Origin: an uncultured Oscillospiraceae bacterium
Lineage (GTDB): Bacteria > Bacillota > Clostridia > Oscillospirales > Oscillospiraceae
Length of the DNA: 31,558 bases
Direction: 5' to 3'
Assembly (NCBI GenBank): GCA_934573855.1
Contig: CAKTMF010000015.1
Coordinates: forward strand, 1-31,558
The notes under the pieces are model-generated. The model was given only the letters and a program-made list of their open reading frames with translations. It searched no databases and was not told where the DNA came from. Numbering within the stretch: the stretch's first letter is position 1; each line of letters opens with the position of its first letter. The position numbers and the translations under genes are program-made. This document shows positions 6,848 to 14,524 of this stretch, one piece after another.

Positions 6848-7288
6848 ATGTATATCAATGATCTTTCTCCCGTAGCCGGCTCCACCCACGTCGATAAGCG
6901 CAAGGGCAGAGGCCACGCGACCGGTAACGGCAAGACCGCAGGCCGTGGTCACAAGGGCCAGAAGGCCCGCAGCGGCGGCGGTACCCGCATCGGATTTGAA
7001 GGCGGCCAGATGCCTCTGGCACGTCGTATCCCCAAGAGAGGCTTCAACAATATCTTTGCAAAGCCTCTGGAGGCAGTGAACGTTTCTGTTCTCGAGAAGT
7101 TTGAGGACGGCGCAGTCGTCGACGCTCAGGCTCTCCTCGATGCAGGCATCATCTCCAAGTGCAGATACGGCGTTAAGTTCCTCGGAAACGGCGAGGTTTC
7201 CAAGAACGTTACTGTTAAAGCTGCTGCTTTCTCCGAAACCGCGAAACAGAAGATAGAGGCGGCCGGCGGAAAGGCAGAGGTGGTTTAA
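6848..7288 (+). CDS. rplO: 50S ribosomal protein L15
   Basis: L15 is a late-assembly protein of the large subunit with a long basic extension that threads through 23S rRNA. The 146-residue product has the Gly/Arg/Lys-rich N-terminus with RKGRGHATGNGKTAGRGHKGQKARSGG (near 18-44) and the GFEGGQMPLARRIPKRGFNN block, then a globular C-terminal domain. The gene stops immediately before the GTG of secY with no spacer, so the two are probably translationally coupled. Confidence 0.98.
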   Translation: MYINDLSPVAGSTHVDKRKGRGHATGNGKTAGRGHKGQKARSGGGTRIGFEGGQMPLARRIPKRGFNNIFAKPLEAVNVSVLEKFEDGAVVDAQALLDAGIISKCRYGVKFLGNGEVSKNVTVKAAAFSETAKQKIEAAGGKAEVV

Positions 7289-8575
7289 GTGCTCGAAACT
7301 CTGCGTAACGCATGGAGGATCGAAGAGATCCGCAAGAAGATAGTTTTCACTCTTCTTATCATCCTGCTTTACCGTGTAGGTAACGCGATTCCAGTTCCTT
7401 ACGTCAACATCGAGTATCTCCGCGGCTACTTTGACTCCCTCCGCAGCACCGTCCTCGGTCTGCTCGACGTCATGTCCGGCGGCGCATTCTCCAGCGCGAC
7501 GATCTTCGCGCTCTCCATCCAGCCCTACATCAATGCCTCCATCATCATCCAGCTCCTGTGCATTGCCATCCCCGCACTCGAGCGCATGAGCAAGGATGAG
7601 GGCGAGGAAGGCAAGAAGAAGATAGCCGCCATCACCCGCTACTCCACCGTAGCCATCGGGCTCCTCCAGGGCTTCGCGTACTACATGCTCATCAAGAACA
7701 ACGGCCTTCTGGTAGCTGAGGCACAGGGCAACGTCTGGACCGCAGTCGTCATCGTTCTGACCTTCACCTCCGGCTCCGCCCTCATCATGTGGCTCGGCGA
7801 GCAGATCACTGAGCATGGTATCGGCAACGGTATCTCCATGATCCTGTTTGCAAGTATCATCTCCCGTCTGCCCAATTCCGTCATCAGCTCCGTCCGCAAC
7901 ATCGCAAACGGCTCCCTCCAGTGGTGGGCAGCCCTACTCGTGTTCATCGGAGCGATAGCGATCATCGTGCTGATAGTTTTCGTCAACGACGCAGAGCGCC
8001 GGATCCCGGTCCAGTACGCGAAGAGAGTCGTCGGACGCAAGATGTACGGCGGTCAGAGCACCAACCTTCCCATGAAGGTCAATATGTCCGGCGTTATGCC
8101 CATCATATTCGCTCAGTCCATCGCCTCCCTGCCCGCGACCATCGCCGCCTTCACCGGCAAGACCGACGGCTGGTTCATGAGAAACTTCGGCACCGAGTCC
8201 ATCCCCTACGCGATGGTTTACTTCCTGCTGATAATCTTCTTTGCCTACTTCTATTCCACCATCCAGTTCAACCCCATTGAAGTGGCAAATAACCTGAAGA
8301 AGAACGGCGGGTATATCCCCGGCTTCCGTCCCGGCAAGCCCACCAGCGAGTTTATCCAGAGAGTTCTCAACAAGATCACCCTCTTTGGCGCGATCTATCT
8401 GGGTATCATCGCTACCGTTCCTATCATAGTTTCTCACTTCACCAAGGCTGCTTCCCTCACCGGTCTCTCCCTGGGCGGCACCTCCATCATCATCGTGGTC
8501 GGCGTTGCGCTCGAGACCGTCCGCGCTCTCGAGGCACAGATGCTCATGCGCAACTACAAGGGCTTCCTTGATTGA
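7289..8575 (+). CDS. secY: Protein translocase subunit SecY
   Basis: The central channel of the Sec translocon, which together with SecE and SecG passes unfolded proteins across or into the cytoplasmic membrane. The 428-residue product has the expected ten hydrophobic segments, the plug region after the first segment (SGGAFSSATIFALSIQPYINASIIIQLL near residues 64-91), the conserved GEQITEHGIGNGIS (170-183), and the C-terminal LEAQMLMRNYKGF with the cytoplasmic loop RRIPVQYAKR (near 239-248) that contacts SecA and the ribosome. The start is GTG, directly abutting the rplO stop; the ribosome binding site GGCAGAGGTGG lies inside rplO. Confidence 0.98.
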   Translation: MLETLRNAWRIEEIRKKIVFTLLIILLYRVGNAIPVPYVNIEYLRGYFDSLRSTVLGLLDVMSGGAFSSATIFALSIQPYINASIIIQLLCIAIPALERMSKDEGEEGKKKIAAITRYSTVAIGLLQGFAYYMLIKNNGLLVAEAQGNVWTAVVIVLTFTSGSALIMWLGEQITEHGIGNGISMILFASIISRLPNSVISSVRNIANGSLQWWAALLVFIGAIAIIVLIVFVNDAERRIPVQYAKRVVGRKMYGGQSTNLPMKVNMSGVMPIIFAQSIASLPATIAAFTGKTDGWFMRNFGTESIPYAMVYFLLIIFFAYFYSTIQFNPIEVANNLKKNGGYIPGFRPGKPTSEFIQRVLNKITLFGAIYLGIIATVPIIVSHFTKAASLTGLSLGGTSIIIVVGVALETVRALEAQMLMRNYKGFLD

Positions 8576-8588
8576 TGAGGGTCGTGTT

Positions 8589-9221
8589 ATGAGGCTTATT
8601 CTTCTTGGCGCCCCCGGCGCAGGAAAAGGTACTCAGGCAGAGATTCTGAGCAGGCAGCTCGGGATACCGACTATTTCCACAGGCAACATCCTGCGGGCGG
8701 CCATCAGAGATGGCACGCCCGTGGGACTCAAGGCAAAGGACTACATGGACAGGGGCCGGCTCGTCCCCGACGACGTTATCATCGACATCATCGTCGACCG
8801 CCTCGCGAAGCCCGACTGTGCCAGGGGCTATATCCTTGACGGCGTGCCGCGCACCATCCCCCAGGCCGAGGTCATGGAGGAAAAGGGTATCGCGGTCGAC
8901 TGGGCGGTCTCCATCGAGGTGGAGGACGACGTGATAGTCAAGCGCATGAGCGGCAGAAGGATCTGCCCCAATTGCGGCCGTACCTACCATGTGGACAACA
9001 ACCCCCCCGAGAAGGAGGGCGTGTGCGGTGAGTGCGAGTCCGGGCTTATCATCCGCGCGGATGACGAGCCGGAGACCGTGGCCGCCCGCCTTGAGACCTA
9101 CCACAGTGTTACCGAGCCGCTCAAGGCGTTCTACGCCGAGAGAGGCAAGCTGAAAACTGTGGAAAATCAGGCCAGCATCGATGCGACCACCGCAGAGATA
9201 AGGAAGGCTTTGGAGATTTGA
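8589..9221 (+). CDS. adk: Adenylate kinase, zinc-lid type
   Basis: Interconverts ATP plus AMP and two ADP, setting the cell's adenylate balance. I take ATG 8589, giving MRLILLGAPGAGKGTQ with the P-loop at residues 7-16; the frame is open further upstream but only inside secY. The product is 210 residues. The NMP-binding part has TISTGNILR and the family's LDGxPRT appears as LDGVPRT with Val for the usual Phe. The LID domain carries four Cys (126, 129, 146, 149) as CPNC and CGEC, the zinc-binding form common in Gram-positive bacteria. It starts 13 bases after secY. Confidence 0.97.
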   Translation: MRLILLGAPGAGKGTQAEILSRQLGIPTISTGNILRAAIRDGTPVGLKAKDYMDRGRLVPDDVIIDIIVDRLAKPDCARGYILDGVPRTIPQAEVMEEKGIAVDWAVSIEVEDDVIVKRMSGRRICPNCGRTYHVDNNPPEKEGVCGECESGLIIRADDEPETVAARLETYHSVTEPLKAFYAERGKLKTVENQASIDATTAEIRKALEI

Positions 9222-9222
9222 T

Positions 9223-10002
9223 ATGTCAGACGCAATAATTATCAAATCACCCAGAGAGATCGAACTCATGCGGCAGGCCGGCCGTATCACCGCTCAGGCA
9301 CGCAGCATTGCGCGCCAGGCGGTCGCCGACGGCATCACCACCAAGCAGATCGACAAGTTAGTGAATGAGTTCATACGGAAATCCGGAGCCAAGCCCACGT
9401 TTCTGGGCTACGGCGGCTTCCCCGCCAGCACCTGCCTGTCCGTCAATGAAGAAGTCATTCACGGTATTCCCGGAAAGCGCGTCGTTCACAACGGCGACAT
9501 CGTCTCGGTCGACGTCGGGGCCACCTACAGAGGCTTCGTCGGAGACTGCGCCGGCACCTACGCCTGCGGAGAGATAAGCGAGGAGGCAAAGCGCCTCATC
9601 GAGGTCACGAGACAGTGCTTTTTCGAGGGGATCAAGTTCGCGAAGGCAGGCTACCGCATCTCCGACATCGGGGGCGCGATACAGGACTACGCGGAGAGCC
9701 GCGGCTACTCGGTCGTGCGCGAATATGTGGGACACGGCGTCGGCCGCGTCATGCACGAAGCTCCCGAGGTTCCCAACTACCGCCCGGACAAACGCCTTTC
9801 CCACAGGTATGACCCGCGTCTCGAAAAGGGCATGACCATCGCAATCGAGCCGATGATCTGCGCCGGAGACTACGCGGTCAAGGTCCTTTCCAACGACTGG
9901 ACTGTCGTTACCGTGGACGGCTCCCTCGCGGCGCACTACGAAAACACCATTGCGATAACCGACGGTGAACCGGAAATACTCACAATGGCAGAGGATATTT
10001 GA
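9223..10002 (+). CDS. map: Methionine aminopeptidase, type I
   Basis: Removes the initiator methionine from new proteins when the second residue is small. The 259-residue pita-bread enzyme has all five metal ligands visible: D97 (SVDVGA), D108 (GDCAGT), H171 (GHGVG), E209 (IAIEPM) and E240 (YENT), plus H80 in VIHGIPG and H178 in the substrate pocket. A short insertion, RPDKRLSHRYDPR near 187-199, lengthens the loop before the fourth ligand compared with common type I enzymes. The ATG begins one base after the adk stop, with TTTGGAGATTTGAT as the binding site. It belongs to the same operon. Confidence 0.97.
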   Translation: MSDAIIIKSPREIELMRQAGRITAQARSIARQAVADGITTKQIDKLVNEFIRKSGAKPTFLGYGGFPASTCLSVNEEVIHGIPGKRVVHNGDIVSVDVGATYRGFVGDCAGTYACGEISEEAKRLIEVTRQCFFEGIKFAKAGYRISDIGGAIQDYAESRGYSVVREYVGHGVGRVMHEAPEVPNYRPDKRLSHRYDPRLEKGMTIAIEPMICAGDYAVKVLSNDWTVVTVDGSLAAHYENTIAITDGEPEILTMAEDI

Positions 10003-10041
10003 CGTTTTTGACCCAAACACCGACTTTGGAGGAATTTTACT

Positions 10042-10260
10042 TTGGCAAAAGACGATGTAATCGAACTCGAGGGCACGGTAGTTGAATCCCTGCCCAACAC
10101 CATGTTCCAGGTGGATATTGGCAAAGGCCACATCATACTGGCGCATATTTCCGGAAAGCTCCGGATGAACTTTATCAGGATCCTTCCCGGCGACAAGGTC
10201 ACGGTGCAGATGTCTCCCTATGACGTCACCCGCGGCAGGATCGTCTGGAGAAGCAAGTAG
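10042..10260 (+). CDS. infA: Translation initiation factor IF-1, TTG start
   Basis: IF-1 occupies the A site during initiation and works with IF-2 and IF-3. The 72-residue OB-fold product reads AKDDVIELEGTVVESLPNTMFQVDIGKGHIILAHISGK in its first half (key residues E-G-V, LPN, F-V, GH, AHISGK) and ends RILPGDKVTVQMSPYDVTRGRIVWRSK, full length for the family. The start codon is TTG, fixed by the conserved AKDD start and by TTGGAGGAATTTTAC just upstream; no in-frame ATG or GTG gives the right N-terminus. It lies 39 bases after map. Confidence 0.97.
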   Translation: MAKDDVIELEGTVVESLPNTMFQVDIGKGHIILAHISGKLRMNFIRILPGDKVTVQMSPYDVTRGRIVWRSK

Positions 10261-10272
10261 GAGGTAAATTCA

Positions 10273-10386
10273 ATGAAAGTCAGACCTTCCGTGAAACCCA
10301 TGTGCGAAAAGTGCAAGATAATCAAGCGCAAGGGCAGAGTCATGGTCATCTGCGAAAACCCCAAGCACAAGCAGCGCCAGGGCTGA
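10273..10386 (+). CDS. rpmJ: 50S ribosomal protein L36, zinc-binding form
   Basis: A 37-residue L36, translated by hand. It begins MKVRPSVKPMCEKCKII and ends ENPKHKQRQG. The ligands of the zinc-binding form are in place: C11 and C14 (CEKC), C27 and H32, which mark the C+ version. L36 lies near the GTPase-associated centre of the large subunit. AGGAGGTAAATTCA precedes the ATG and only 12 bases separate it from infA, so the two are surely cotranscribed. A structured spacer of 209 bases follows before rpsM. Confidence 0.96.
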   Translation: MKVRPSVKPMCEKCKIIKRKGRVMVICENPKHKQRQG

Positions 10387-10595
10387 GCAGAGCGCGCGGG
10401 AGAACGCTCCCGCGGAGAGGAAACGCTGAACGGCCCGCCGTACAAGGCGTGTTCAGGGCTTCCGTAAATTCATAGACAAGGATTAAATTCCTGTCCTTAT
10501 AAAAAACCGCCGCATTGCCCGGAGACTCCCTCCGGCGGGAACAAGTGTCCGCGCGTAAAATGCGGTAACAATTATCGAAAGGATGATCGTACAAT
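10387..10595 (+). promoter_or_regulatory. Structured spacer ahead of the rpsM-rpsK-rpsD-rpoA block
   Basis: A 209-base gap without a gene. It holds a GC hairpin CGCGGGAG/CTCCCGCG (10395-10402 with 10407-10414, AACG loop, no T run). Next comes a weak promoter-like pair, TAGACA at 10473 and TATAAA at 10498 with a 19-base spacer. Last is a nested fold whose outer arms CCGCATT (10510-10516) and AATGCGG (10559-10565) enclose hairpin CCGGAG/CTCCGG (10519-10535). The outer stem closes just before the rpsM binding site AAAGGATGATC. In E. coli S4 represses the alpha operon through a pseudoknot at this same position, so a leader role is plausible but unproven. Confidence 0.45.
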
Positions 10596-10964
10596 ATGGC
10601 ACGTATAGCCGGCGTTGACCTGCCCAAGGACAAGAGAATCGAGATCGGTCTCACTTACGTCTACGGTATCGGCAGAACAAGCGCAAAAAAGATTCTTGAG
10701 ATGACCGGCGTCAACCCTGACACCAGAGTCAAAGACCTCAGCGACGAGGATGAAGCAAAGCTCCGTGAGTGCATCGACAAGCACTATCTGGTCGAAGGCG
10801 ACCTCCGCCGTCAGACCGCGCTCGACATCAAGCGCCTGACAGAGATCGGCTGCTACCGCGGACTGCGCCATCGCCGCGGCCTGCCCGTTCGCGGACAGAG
10901 AAGCAAGACCAACGCCCGTACCCGCAAGGGTCCGAAACGCACCATCGCAAATAAGAAGAAGTAA
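10596..10964 (+). CDS. rpsM: 30S ribosomal protein S13
   Basis: S13 lies in the head of the small subunit, contacts S19, and its tail touches the P-site tRNA. The 122-residue product begins MARIAGVDLPKDKRIEIGLTYVYGIG (key residues ARIAGVD-P, K, LT-IYGIG) and ends with the conserved GCYRGLRHRRGLPVRGQRSKTNARTRKGPKRTIANKKK, the rRNA- and tRNA-binding tail. It is the first gene of the alpha-type block after the 209-base structured spacer. The AAAGGATGATC upstream is a weaker binding site than those of its neighbours. Confidence 0.98.
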   Translation: MARIAGVDLPKDKRIEIGLTYVYGIGRTSAKKILEMTGVNPDTRVKDLSDEDEAKLRECIDKHYLVEGDLRRQTALDIKRLTEIGCYRGLRHRRGLPVRGQRSKTNARTRKGPKRTIANKKK

Positions 10965-10979
10965 GGAGGGATATAGATC

Positions 10980-11381
10980 ATGGCAGCAAACGGTAAGAAA
11001 AAAGTCGTAAGAACCCGCAGAAGAGAACGCAAGAACATTGAAAAGGGCCAGGTCCATATCAGCTCTTCCTTCAACAACACCATGGTCACCATCACCGACA
11101 CCCAGGGCAACGCGCTCAGCTGGGCATCCGCCGGTGGTCTGGGCTTCCGTGGAAGCAAGAAGTCTACCCCCTTCGCAGCGCAGACCGCAGCCGAGACTGC
11201 CGCAAAGGCAGCCATGGAGCATGGCCTGAAGTCCGTCGAAGTTTTCGTCAAGGGACCCGGCTCCGGCCGCGAGGCCGCAATCCGCGCCCTGCAGACCGCA
11301 GGTCTTGAAGTCACGATGATCAAGGACGTTACCCCCATTCCTCACAATGGCTGCCGTCCTCCGAAACGTCGTCGCGTTTAA
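10980..11381 (+). CDS. rpsK: 30S ribosomal protein S11
   Basis: S11 forms part of the platform that holds the Shine-Dalgarno helix and the E-site. The 133-residue product has the family pattern: GQVHISSSFNNTMVTITDTQGNALSWASAGGLGFRGSKKSTPFAAQ near residues 23-68, then VFVKGPGSGREAAIRAL and the C-terminal DVTPIPHNGCRPPKRRRV. GTAAGGAGGGATATAGATC precedes the ATG. It lies 15 bases after rpsM and 19 before rpsD. Confidence 0.98.
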   Translation: MAANGKKKVVRTRRRERKNIEKGQVHISSSFNNTMVTITDTQGNALSWASAGGLGFRGSKKSTPFAAQTAAETAAKAAMEHGLKSVEVFVKGPGSGREAAIRALQTAGLEVTMIKDVTPIPHNGCRPPKRRRV

Positions 11382-11400
11382 TTGAAGGAGGTAAACGAAT

Positions 11401-12027
11401 ATGGCAAGATATACTGAAGCGGTATGCCGCCTGTGCCGCAGAGAAGGCCAGAAGCTCTTCCTCAAGGGCGACCGCTGCTACACCGACAAGTGTGCAATGA
11501 ACGCCAGAGCATTCGCCCCCGGCCAGCACGGCCAGGGCCGCAGCAAGAGTTCCGAGTATGGCCAGCAGCTCCGCGAGAAGCAGAAGGCCAAGAGATTCTA
11601 CGGAGTTCTTGAGAGCCAGTTCCGCAGCTACTTCGAGATGGCCGAGCGCCGTCCCGGCCAGACCGGCGAGAACCTGCTGAGCATTCTTGAGTGCCGCCTT
11701 GACAATGTTGTCTACCGTCTGGGCTTCGCCATGAGCCGTGCCGAGGCACGTCAGATGGTCAGCCACGGCCACATCACCGTCAACGGCCGCAAGGTCAACA
11801 TCCCCAGCTATCAGGTCAAGCCCGGCATGACTGTCGCTCTCAAGGAGAGCAGCCGCGGTATCGAAAAGATCAAGGCTAATATTGAGGCAAACGCATTCCG
11901 TCCCGCACCCAAGTGGCTTGAGTATGACGCAAATAACGCAATGGCAAAGGTCGTCGCCGCCCCCGCAAGAGACGACATCGACCTGCCCATCGAAGAGCAC
12001 CTCATCGTCGAGTTGTACTCCAAGTAA
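11401..12027 (+). CDS. rpsD: 30S ribosomal protein S4, zinc-binding form
   Basis: S4 is a primary assembly protein that nucleates the 5' domain of 16S rRNA and helps form the mRNA entry channel; it often represses its own operon. The 208-residue product has four N-terminal Cys (CRLC at 9-12, then C23 and C28 in GDRCYTDKC), the zinc-binding C+ form, then GQHGQGR and the S4-type RNA-binding domain RLDNVVYRLGFAMSRAEARQMVSHGHITVNGRKVNIPSYQVKPG near residues 98-141. AAGGAGGTAAACGAAT precedes the ATG. It is followed by an 82-base gap and rpoA. Confidence 0.98.
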   Translation: MARYTEAVCRLCRREGQKLFLKGDRCYTDKCAMNARAFAPGQHGQGRSKSSEYGQQLREKQKAKRFYGVLESQFRSYFEMAERRPGQTGENLLSILECRLDNVVYRLGFAMSRAEARQMVSHGHITVNGRKVNIPSYQVKPGMTVALKESSRGIEKIKANIEANAFRPAPKWLEYDANNAMAKVVAAPARDDIDLPIEEHLIVELYSK

Positions 12028-12109
12028 TAAAGACACCCTCAAATTGGTAAGCTGAATCACCGCAAGCGTTGGATAGACGCAACACTTAAAAGGAGGGTTA
12101 TATAACTAT

Positions 12110-13060
12110 ATGATCGAAATTAAAAAGCCGCGTATCGAGTGCGTTGAAACACCCGCAGACAGCTCTTACGGCAAATATATCATAGAGCCTCTGGAACGTG
12201 GCTACGGCACAACACTTGGTAACTCTCTTCGCAGGGTACTCCTGTCCTCACTCCCCGGAACGGCCTGCACCAGCATAAGGATCGCCGGCGTTCAGCATGA
12301 GTTTTCCACCATCCCCGGCGTCAAGGAAGACGTGACCGAGATCGTTCTTAACGTAAAGAGCATTATCGCGCGCCTCCACAGCACCGGAGCAAAGACCGTC
12401 TACATCGAGGCCGCAGGCGAGGGCGTTGTCACCGCCGGCGACATCAAGGCAGACGCCGAGGTGGAGATACTCAATCCCGAGCAGCCCATTGCTACCCTTG
12501 GTCCCGACGGCGCTCTCAACATGGAGCTGGTCCTGGACCACGGCAGAGGCTACGTTTCCGCCGAGAAGAACAAAACGCCCCAGACCGCCATCGGCACCAT
12601 TCCCGTCGACTCCATCTACACCCCGGTACTCAAGGTCAACTACACCGTCGAGAACACCCGTGTGGGCAACCAGACGGACTTCGACAAGCTGACCATCGAG
12701 GTCTGGACGGACAAGACCATGACCGCCCGTGACGCCGTTTCCCTGGGCGCAAAGATACTCTGCGACCACTTCACGCTTTTCACCGACCTTTCCGACACCA
12801 TCGGCAACGACTCCACCGTCGTTGAGAAGGTGGAGAAGGAACCCAACACCGTGCTCAACATGACCATTGAAGAGCTGGATCTGAGTGTGAGAAGCTTCAA
12901 CTGCCTCAAACGCGCCAATATTAATACTGTCGCAGACCTGGTCAGCAAAACTCAGGATGAGATGATCAAGGTCCGCAACCTCGGCCGCAAGTCCCTTGAA
13001 GAAGTCGAGCATAAGCTGACTATGATGGGCTTGTCTCTGGCAGACGAGGATAATCAGTAA
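12110..13060 (+). CDS. rpoA: DNA-directed RNA polymerase subunit alpha
   Basis: The assembly platform of RNA polymerase; the dimer recruits beta and beta-prime, and the C-terminal domain binds UP elements and activators. The 316-residue product has the N-terminal domain with FEPLERGYGTTLGNSLRRVLLSSLPG-type sequence (here IIEPLERGYGTTLGNSLRR near 25-43), the alpha-CTD from about residue 245 with LDLSVRSFNCLKRANINTVADL and the helix-hairpin-helix MIKVRNLGRKSLEEVEHKL. An 82-base gap separates it from rpsD, and AAAAGGAGGG lies 12-16 bases upstream of the ATG, slightly far. Length is normal for Firmicutes. Confidence 0.98.
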   Translation: MIEIKKPRIECVETPADSSYGKYIIEPLERGYGTTLGNSLRRVLLSSLPGTACTSIRIAGVQHEFSTIPGVKEDVTEIVLNVKSIIARLHSTGAKTVYIEAAGEGVVTAGDIKADAEVEILNPEQPIATLGPDGALNMELVLDHGRGYVSAEKNKTPQTAIGTIPVDSIYTPVLKVNYTVENTRVGNQTDFDKLTIEVWTDKTMTARDAVSLGAKILCDHFTLFTDLSDTIGNDSTVVEKVEKEPNTVLNMTIEELDLSVRSFNCLKRANINTVADLVSKTQDEMIKVRNLGRKSLEEVEHKLTMMGLSLADEDNQ

Positions 13061-13087
13061 AGCTCTCAAGAAGGAGGAAATGCAATT

Positions 13088-13429
13088 ATGCCCGGAACAA
13101 GAAAGCTCGGCAAGTCCACCGATCAGCGTATGGCAATGCTCCGCCAGCAGGTAACAGATTTTCTGGATAAAGGCCGCATGGAGACCACCATTAGCCGCGC
13201 AAAGGAGATCGCACCCCTGGCCGAGAAGATGATAACCCTTGGCAAGGCTGCCGACCTGGCTTCCTACCGCCAGATGAACAGCTTCATCACCCGCGAGGAT
13301 GTCGCCAAGAAGGTCAAGGACGAGATCGCTCCCAAGTACGCAGAGCGCAACGGCGGCTACACCCGCATTACCCGCATCGGCGTGCGCCGCGGCGACGCAG
13401 CGGAAGTCGCAGTCATCGAACTGGTCTGA
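13088..13429 (+). CDS. rplQ: 50S ribosomal protein L17
   Basis: L17 lies near the exit of the peptide tunnel. The product of 113 residues begins MPGTRKLGKSTDQRMAMLRQQVTDFLDKGRMETTISRAKEI (key residues R-LG-----R-A-LR--V--L-----I-TT--RAKE) and ends in the conserved GGYTRITRIGVRRGDAAEVAVIELV. It is the last gene of the super-operon: the palindromic terminator begins 13 bases later. In many Firmicutes cobalt/folate-type ECF transporter genes, truA, rplM and rpsI follow here; in this genome they do not. Confidence 0.98.
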   Translation: MPGTRKLGKSTDQRMAMLRQQVTDFLDKGRMETTISRAKEIAPLAEKMITLGKAADLASYRQMNSFITREDVAKKVKDEIAPKYAERNGGYTRITRIGVRRGDAAEVAVIELV

Positions 13430-13442
13430 CCGATACCCGAAT

Positions 13443-13480
13443 AAAAAAACAGAGGTAATAATTATTACCTCTGTTTTTTT
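13443..13480. terminator. Perfect palindromic bidirectional terminator
   Basis: Thirty-eight bases form a perfect palindrome: seven A, then CAGAGGTAATAA, then its exact reverse complement ending in seven T. Read on the plus strand it ends the ribosomal operon after rplQ; read on the minus strand it ends the convergent LysR gene, whose stop lies 27 bases away. Both directions have a T run, so it should work both ways. Confidence 0.93.
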
Positions 13481-13507
13481 GCGCCTTTTCGGGAAAAGAG
13501 AAAAAGC

Positions 13508-14407
13508 TCAATTATATATTCGTACAGTTTCGTTATATTTCTTCATTATGCCGTGCAGTACGTCGAACTGTGTAAAATCGCCGTAGTAGGCAATGTTGAT
13601 CTCGCGCATCATGCTCAGATTTTCGACCGGCAGCACGGTTATTTTGCCCTTGCGAAGCTCGTCGAGACAGACGCTCCGCGCGAGGATGGATACGCCGAAA
13701 TCACGGCGGATGAGGTCCTTGATCGTCGCCATGTTGTCGACCTCGAGGACGACATTGAAGTCGTTTATACTCATATTGTTGCTCTCAAGGTGGGCGACAA
13801 AGAGGTTGCGGGTGTTTGAATCCGGCAGGCGCAGTATCATACGCTCCTTTTTCAGCTCGTTGAGCGTGACCATGCTGCGGTTCGCAAATGGATGGTTCGT
13901 CGAGACCGCAAGGACAAGATAGTCCGTGTCCAGTAGGAGATAGTGGATGTTCGGGTCGGGCACACGCCCCTCGACGATCGCAAGATCAAGCTCGTAAGTC
14001 TTGAGCATGGTATAAAGATTGCTTATGGAGTCCGTAATCATTTTAATGCTCGTGCCCTCGTTTTCGGCACAGTATTTGGCCAGCGCCTCGGCGATGGCGT
14101 TGCTCTCGGCCGTGTGCGTTATGCCGACGGTGAGGTGAGTGGTACGGGTCCTGTTGTCACGCATGCTCTGATAAAGGCTGTTATAAAGCCCGACGATCTT
14201 TTTCGCGAACTTTACGGCCTCCTCGCACTGCTTTGTGACAAGGATATCCCCGTTTGAATGCTCAAAAAGCTTCACGCCAAGCTCGCTCTCGAGCGCCTTG
14301 ATATGCTGGCTCACGGCCGGCTGGGTGATATTGAGCTGCTTTGCCGCCTGAGTGTAGTTCCTGCACTCGTACACCTTCAGCAGAGTATAAAGCTTATTGT
14401 CTATCAT
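13508..14407 (-). CDS. LysR-family transcriptional regulator (first of two paralogues)
   Basis: A 299-residue LysR-type regulator. The winged helix-turn-helix is at residues 1-60, with YTQAAKQLNITQPAVSQHIKALESELGVKLFEH as the recognition region (key residues AA--L--TQPAVS--I--LE--LG--LF). The remainder is the two-lobed effector domain of the periplasmic-binding type. It is divergent from a three-gene unit (small protein, MgtC-like, second LysR), and a LysR-type inverted repeat lies 23-46 bases from its start codon. The second LysR at 15472 is about 40% identical by eye over the effector domain. The usual logic is activation of the divergent genes and self-repression; the effector cannot be read from sequence. 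Confidence 0.93.
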   Translation of the reverse strand: MIDNKLYTLLKVYECRNYTQAAKQLNITQPAVSQHIKALESELGVKLFEHSNGDILVTKQCEEAVKFAKKIVGLYNSLYQSMRDNRTRTTHLTVGITHTAESNAIAEALAKYCAENEGTSIKMITDSISNLYTMLKTYELDLAIVEGRVPDPNIHYLLLDTDYLVLAVSTNHPFANRSMVTLNELKKERMILRLPDSNTRNLFVAHLESNNMSINDFNVVLEVDNMATIKDLIRRDFGVSILARSVCLDELRKGKITVLPVENLSMMREINIAYYGDFTQFDVLHGIMKKYNETVRIYN

Positions 14408-14429
14408 TGCGCACCGCCATAACAGAAAT

Positions 14430-14453
14430 TTATGTATTCAGTCAGAAACATAA
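14430..14453. promoter_or_regulatory. LysR-type operator candidate
   Basis: Inverted repeat TTATGT-N12-ACATAA with exact 6-base arms, containing the T-N11-A arrangement typical of LysR recognition sites. It lies between the divergent LysR gene and the small gene, and its right edge is one base from the -35 hexamer of the rightward promoter, the usual place for a LysR activator to touch RNA polymerase. Confidence 0.65.
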
Positions 14454-14454
14454 T

Positions 14455-14482
14455 TTGACTTTATCGTTTCCGGGAATATGAT
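14455..14482 (+). promoter_or_regulatory. Promoter of the small protein-MgtC-LysR unit
   Basis: TTGACT at 14455-14460, a 16-base spacer, and TATGAT at 14477-14482. Transcription should begin near 14490, leaving a leader of about 35 bases before the ATG at 14525. It is the best match in this intergenic region. Confidence 0.7.
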
Positions 14483-14524
14483 GGTAACATCCGAGACGGA
14501 AAAAGTCAAGAAGGAGGGACTGCA

